Positions 56,745 to 60,000 of a stretch of 60,000 nt of DNA are shown piece after piece. The DNA lies in assembly GCF_030272615.1 (NCBI RefSeq), contig NC_081405.1, forward strand, positions 474,022,008-474,082,007, in the 5' to 3' direction. The DNA comes from Cryptomeria japonica (lineage: Eukaryota; Streptophyta; Pinopsida; Cupressales; Cupressaceae). Both the position numbers and the translations under genes were made by a program. The notes under the pieces were generated by a model. That model was not told where the DNA came from, did not search any database, and saw only the letters and a list, made by a program, of their open reading frames with translations. Each line of letters opens with the position of its first letter. Within the stretch, counting starts at the first letter, position 1.

Positions 56745-58320
56745 AAGTCTACGGAATTATGGATTTCAGAGGGGGATAGGAATACAAAAAAAATCCATTC
56801 CTCCACCAAGTTGAAGAGGAGTAGGAATATGATTGCTTGTATTTAGGATCAGTAAGGACTATTATTGACCGAGCAGGATGATATTGCTGAGGAGGTTGTT
56901 AGGTTTTTTAAAACCCTTTTGCCATCAGAAGTAAGAGATGTTAGCAACTTAGATTCTCATGTCCCTTCTCCGGTAACCATGGAAGATAATAAGATGTTAA
57001 TGGAATATTTTTCTCTAGAAGAAGTTAAACAAGCAATTTTTGCTATGAACCTTGATAAAGCTCCTGGTCTTGATGGTTATACACCTTTATTTTTCAGAAA
57101 TGTTGGGACTTTGTGGGTAATGATGTTTTACTGGCTCTTGAGGAGGCTAAGCGAAATAGATCTATTTTGAAAGAAATGAATACTACTTTGATTTCTATTA
57201 TTCCTAAGAAAGAGGATGTAAATTCTTTTGTTGACTTTTGGCCTATTGCTTTGTGTAATACCTTATATAAAATATTCAATAAGGTAATTTTTATAAGGTT
57301 AGCTAAGATTTTATCTAAGATTATTTCCTTGGAACAAGGGGGTTTTGTTCCAGGGAGGGAAAATGTTGAAGGAGCGATTGTGGTGCATGAGATTTTACAT
57401 TCTATCTCCTCCCAGAAGTCTCTGACCATAATTCTTAAGCTTGATATGATGAAGGCCTATGATAGAGTATAATGGCAAGCTTTGTGTAAGGTTCTATTGA
57501 GGTTGGGTTTTTCTTATGTTTGGGTAAAATGGATTCGCTCATGTATATCATCTGCAAGATTTTCAATAATCCTCAATGGTTCTCCTTGTGGTTTCTTTTC
57601 TTCTTCCTAAGGTTTGAGGCAAGGAGATCCCCTTTCTCCTTTTTTGTTTATTCTTCTTGCTGAATCCTTTAGCTGGGCAATCAGGGCTGCTAGATCGGGG
57701 GGTCTTTGGCAAGGTATTCGGATTCAAATTTATCCTCGAATAATTTCTCATTGTCTCTTTGCTTATGATACTCTATTGTTTGGTCATGCTTCTTTGTCAA
57801 AGGCTAAGATAATTTCAGGTATAATTCAAGAGTATGCTTCATTTTCTAGTCAAAAAGTCAATATTGATAAGTCTAAAATTTTCCTTCTTAATACTTCACT
57901 GATTGTGCAGAAGAGGTTGCATTCCTTTTGGGGTTTTCAGATTGGTAACTTGCCCTATATATATCTTGGGATTCATTTTTTTGTTAAGCAAGATAAGTTT
58001 GGTTTTTGGGATAAGGTTATTTTGGTCATTTCAAAAATAATTCTTTCTTGGAATCATAAATGGTTGTCTTTAGTTGGTAAATTGATATTAATTAAATCTG
58101 TTCTGAATTTTGTCCCTATTTATTTAATGTCGGTATTAAAATATCCTAAATCTGTTATTGTAAACTTGTAAGATACCCTAAGGTCATTTCTTTGGAATAA
58201 TAATAAGGATGGCAAAAAGAGGTTGCCTTTGGTTACCTGGGATAAAATTTGCCTTCCTTAGGATTCAGGTGGCACTGGTGTTCATAATTTGGAAAATTAA
58301 AATTTAGCCTTAGGGGCCAA
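56745..58320 (+). pseudogene. LINE ORF2, reverse transcriptase with FADD changed to FAYD
   Basis: MNLDKAPGLDGYTPLFF, then a one-base frameshift at about 57095 in a T-run, MNTTLISIIPKKEDVNSFVD, FWPIALCNTLYKIFNKV, GGFVPGRENVEGAIVVHE and LKLDMMKAYDRV (first Asp block). The catalytic box reads LFAYDTLLFG (57758-57780): the first Asp of FADD is Tyr. Downstream LRQGDPLSPFLFILLAES and PYIYLGIHFF are typical of plant LINE RT (RVT_1). Stops at about 56743, 57471, 57608, 58169 and others. Confidence 0.92.
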
Positions 58321-59932
58321 ATTGGTTTGGAGATTGTATGAGAGGCCAAACTCTCTATGGGCTCAAATTATGTTTGCTAAATATCTAAATAATGGTCCCA
58401 AAGAGAGTATTTTCAAATTCTCAAATTTACCTTCTGGTTCTATCATTTGGAATTTCTTATGTAAATGTAGAGCAGTTATTATTCCCTGTCTCTCATGGGT
58501 TGTTCATGATGGAAGGAAAGCTAGGTTTTGGGATGAATTGTGGAATGGACATTGCTCTTTGATTAGTATTAGAGATTGGTCTCCCTTGATTGGTCTCCTC
58601 ACCTCTCTTTGGGGTGTGTTTGTGGTGGATTATTTTGATATTGTTCAGAATGGTCCTCTAAAATTAGCCAAATGGAAGTTGATTGATTTCCTTGATGTGG
58701 ATCTACACTTGAAAGCAAAGTTTGATAAGATTATGAGTGAAAGGTTTGTTACTCTCTCGTATTTTGAGGATGAACTTATTTGGACTAGGAATGCTTCTAG
58801 TAAGTACTCTATTAAGGATGGTTATATCTACCTTTTACCTACAAATTATTGCTCTTATTGGCCTTACAAGTTGTTCTATCACTCGGCTTGTTTACCTAAA
58901 GCCGACACCTTTGCTTGGTTGTCTATCCAAGATAGAGTTCTAACAAGTATGAGGTTGGATAGATTAGGCATTACTATGGTTTTTCCATGTGTTCTATGTA
59001 ATAAGAACCTTGAGTCTTCTTCACACCTATTTCTTCATTGTGATTTTGCTTACAACTGTTGGAATTGGTTGTTGAGTAAATTGGGCTTATCTTTTGTTAT
59101 TGGTAAGGATCTTGCTTCCCACTTTTTCTCTTGGCCTCTCATGTTTGCCTCTTCTTTATATGCATGCCTTTGGGTTATTTCTCCCTCTATTGTCATCTGG
59201 AATATTTGGCTTGAATGAAATAATAGGATTTTCAAGAAGGTGAATTCTTTTGTATTGGATGTCCTACAAAAAATAGAAGCCTCTATTTCAAAGGTTGCTT
59301 TGTCTTATATTTATAAGAACTTGGGTAATCAATATTATTTTTTGCATTGGGATAATAGGGTTACCAGGGTTTGGGAAGCCCTCTTGATCTTACCCTCTCA
59401 TGGCTTAGTCTCCAAGAGTAACAATTCCTTTGCAATGTGGTTGTTGGCCAAGTGGAAACCTCCTCCTTGGGGATATTTCAAACTTAATTTTGATGGTGCC
59501 TCCCAAGGAAACCCTAGGAAGGCGAGGGTTGGGATGGCTATTTTTGATCATAATGCACAACTCATCCTTGCTAAATGTTATAATATTGGTTTTAGCACTA
59601 ATAATTTTGTTGAGTATCAAGCTTTATCCTTGGGTTTGGATATGACAATCTCTTTAAAGATCAAAAACATAGTGATTGAGGGTGATTCTATGGTTATTAT
59701 TCAGAGCATCACAAAGAAAAAATTAAATTGCTAGAAGTTGCAGTATTTGCTTGATCATATTTTACAAAACTTAGATTCTTTTGATTCCTTCTTAATATGT
59801 CATTGTTATAGGGAAATTAACACAGTGGCAAATTTTTAGGCAAATCTTGCCATTGACAGCAAGGCTCATTTTCGGTTGGTTGATTCTAATGAAATTCCTT
59901 CTAAAGTTTGGGAAGGAGTTAAAAATGTTTAA
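58321..59932 (+). pseudogene. LINE ORF2, zf-RVT and RNase H domains
   Basis: Same frame as the RT. WIIWNFLCK-type linker, then ASSKYSIKDGYIYLLP, zf-RVT (KADTFAWLSIQDRVLTSMRL, CVLCNKNLESSSHLFLHC), SPSIVIWNIWLE, stop. RNase H: YFKLNFDGASQGNPRKARVG (first Asp), VEYQALSLGLDM (Glu), IVIEGDSMVIIQSI (Asp), CHCYREINTVANF: the final family Asp is Asn. Stop codon TAA at 59930. The same Asp-to-Asn change occurs in the LINE fragment at 235-690. Confidence 0.9.
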
Positions 59933-60000
59933 ATTATTTGCATATCGTCTAGGTGTTTGCCCGCCCTCCTTGATTTGTCAGGATTATGTTCATTTTCACT
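59933..60000 (+). other. Start of LINE 3' untranslated region
   Basis: Non-coding DNA directly after the ORF2 stop; it runs out of the window, so the poly(A) tail and target duplication are not visible. Confidence 0.6.

Overview
The window looks like a nested transposable-element block from a large, TE-rich seed-plant genome. A gymnosperm (conifer-type) genome is my best guess, because the elements are old, long and heavily mutated, no intact host gene is visible, and the element types are plant-specific: Tat-type Ty3/gypsy with a plant mobile domain ORF, Ty1/copia with an initiator-Met primer site, and plant LINEs with RNase H. The species is inferred, not proven. Almost every coding region carries stops or frameshifts.

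Layout. 0.2-0.7 kb: LINE RNase H remnant (-). 1.1-5.6 kb: an LTR-like/leader-like segment with a 30-bp minisatellite. 5.6-19.2 kb: a Tat-clade Ty3/gypsy element (+) with gag, protease, RT, two RNase H domains and integrase, followed by an antisense spliced plant-mobile-domain gene, a polypurine tract and a 3' LTR. 19.2-22.8 kb: the tail of another Tat-like element, then an LTR (19755-21146) with a polypurine tract on its left and a primer-binding site on its right, then a leader with 21-bp and about 32-bp tandem repeats.

22.86-53.46 kb: the most interesting part. A near-identical 36-bp inverted repeat lies at both ends (34/36 match), and further homology extends inward. Between the ends are a 2.8-kb satellite of 20-bp units in both orientations, a transposase-like gene reading right (26.3-36.6 kb) and a multi-exon gene of unknown function reading left (53.1-51.2 kb). 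I propose a large two-gene DNA transposon that later received other insertions: a complete Ty1/copia element (28996-36343, TSD GGAAC) inside the transposase-like gene, a 5'-truncated LINE plus an unassigned ORF unit (41.6-37.6 kb, -), a 357-bp satellite (41.8-44.1 kb), and a complete LTR element (44305-50903, TSD ATGAA) that has gag and a long novel ORF but no protease, integrase or RT.

53.5-60 kb: an almost full-length LINE (+) with ORF1 and ORF2 (endonuclease, RT, zinc knuckle, RNase H), running to the window edge. The copia element and the gag-only LTR element share primer site, polypurine tract and LTR motifs, so the second could have been mobilised by the proteins of the first family.
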